Source: Stictocephala bisonia
Taxonomy: Eukaryota; Arthropoda; Insecta; Hemiptera; Membracidae
Length of the DNA: 64,000 bases
NCBI GenBank assembly: GCA_035578905.1
Contig: JAQJVL010000146.1
Location: 1,436,938 to 1,500,937 of the forward strand
Direction of reading: 5' to 3'
Shown here: positions 62,870 to 64,000 of the stretch, one piece after another
Layout of the letters: every line of letters begins with the position of its first letter
Position numbering within the stretch: the stretch's first letter is position 1
The notes under the pieces: generated by a model
What the model saw: only the letters and a program-made list of their open reading frames with translations
Told to the model about the DNA's origin: nothing
Databases searched by the model: none
Translations under genes and position numbers: made by a program

Positions 62870-64000
62870 GGTTAATACCAATTTAACAAAGAAATTACAA
62901 TGCAAACTAAAGTAATCGGCAAGTTGGCATGAGTAATGCTAGAAATATTAAGTAAGTCTTAGTCCAATATAAAATATTAAATGGCTTAGTCCAATATAAC
63001 AGTGACTTTCCTCTTGAAGGAGTCAACGTCAGAGGCAACCATACTCCCAAGCCTCAGTAGTCTGGATAGGCCATTGTGGTACACGTAGTTAGTCGCCTGG
63101 AAACGTCTGCGGAATAATGTCTTAGAGCGAGTACCACGTGGGGTGCAGGAATCAGTGTTGGAGAGTAGATAGGGGCAATCCAGGAGACCATTGGCAAGCT
63201 TGTAGAGAGTCACCAAGTCAGAGTGTTGACGCCTCAAGTGAAGTGGAGGAAGTCGAAGACGGGCGCCAACCTCACTCACAGGGGTGGTGCGGTATGTGTA
63301 TCCAAGCCGGGGGCCTAACAGCCTGATGAATGGGTTCTTTATACTCTGAAGCTGTTCGATGTAGTTAAGCATGGTGACCAGATGACCGAGCCATATTCAA
63401 GGATAGGGCGCACCAAAGATTTATAGGCATACAAGGGTAGAAGGTGAAGTGAAATCCCTGGAGGTTCTGAATAAAAATCCCAATAAGGAGTTGGCCCTTG
63501 CTGTAACTTGGATAATATGCTCTTAACGGGCTGAGGGATGGAGTCATAACTATACCCAAGTCCTTCACCCTATAGATCCTCTTGAGAATGGTGTTATCAA
63601 GAAGGTAGTCATGTAAATAGATGTTAGGTCCACGCCTGAAGGAGAGCACCTCACACTTTAGGACATTGAGTTCCATTGCATTCTCTCTGCACCAGCCACT
63701 AATGGCAACAAGGGAGCTTTGCAGGTTCGTTAAGTCATCGGACGAACGTACTCTTCCGAATATCTTCATGTCATCTGCATAGATAAAGTACTGGGAGGTA
63801 ATTATGCTGTCAATATCGTTCATGAAGAGGATAAATAGAAGCGGGCCAAGGTGAGAGCCCTGAGGGACTCGACAATACACTGAAAGGTCGTGAGAACCTT
63901 TGCATTTCACAACAAGAGTTCTGTGTCTCAGGTCCATCCATCCATCCATCGAAGAAGAGAGCCCCTCACACCGTAACCCTCAAGCATGGCAATCAACAAG
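62870..64000 (-). mobile_element. LINE 5 (Jockey/CR1-like), broken, runs off the right edge
   Basis: Minus-strand reverse transcriptase: RVPQGSHLGPLLFILFMNDI, YFIYADDMKIFGRV (YADD near 63770-63785), AISGWCRENAMELNVLKCEV and YRVKDLGIVMTPSLS, then after frameshifts near 63360-63530 the C-terminus IEQLQSIKNPFIRLLG, LHLRRQHSDLVTLYKLANG and VYHNGLSRLLRLG. The (TTTA)n at 62850-62865 on this strand is its A-rich tail. The 5' part lies beyond 64000. Confidence 0.85.

Overview
The window is a piece of an AT-rich, intron-rich animal nuclear chromosome, almost certainly from an insect. The evidence is an insect-like collagen IV chain, a selenoprotein T homologue whose selenocysteine is replaced by cysteine, GT-AG spliced exons, and arthropod-type mobile elements (Jockey and RTE LINEs, hAT, tRNA-derived SINEs). 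The species cannot be told from the sequence. No bacterial genes, CRISPR arrays or rRNA were seen.

Two host genes can be read and lie tail to tail. From 125 to 22554 (+) are thirteen exons of a collagen alpha-1(IV)-type gene. They give about 732 C-terminal residues: Gly-X-Y repeats with two RGD tripeptides, then a full NC1 domain with twelve cysteines. All exon junctions are phase compatible. The 5' half lies left of the window. From 45128 down to 24460 (-) is a complete four-exon selenoprotein T-like gene of 204 residues with a Cys-Tyr-Ser-Cys redox motif. Its first intron is 13.4 kb and splits the first cysteine codon of that motif. The polyadenylation signals of the two genes face each other about 40 bases apart near 24.05-24.1 kb.

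The rest is mobile DNA, much of it nested. The collagen introns hold three copies of a foldback element, two copies of a tRNA-derived SINE, a second SINE split by a 1-kb inverted-repeat element, and two TA-flanked terminal-inverted-repeat elements, one of which hosts a further element with a broken HGKG-type protein. The long SelT intron 1 holds a 5.25-kb hAT element with a perfect 8-bp target duplication. That hAT lies inside a dispersed SINE-like repeat, carries a broken transposase with a short palindromic rearrangement, and contains a LINE. The same intron holds a terminal-inverted-repeat element (37.8-39.0 kb) and a 0.75-kb repeat that hosts a LINE, which in turn hosts a head-to-head dimer of a small repeat.

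Upstream of SelT (45.4-55.1 kb) is a block of LINEs. The standout is a 4.4-kb Jockey-clade element (45544-49979, -) with two uninterrupted ORFs, a poly-A tail and a perfect 12-bp target-site duplication, so it is young. It interrupts an older LINE with an SGNH-hydrolase ORF1. An RTE element and another broken LINE follow. From 55 kb to the right edge are relics, two more copies of the 0.75-kb repeat, and a LINE running off the window.

Strongest results: the two host gene models, the intact Jockey element, the hAT and its target duplication, a perfect 53-bp hairpin in a SelT intron, and several repeat families that may be unnamed. No convincing new cellular system was found; the novelty is in repeat structure and nesting.
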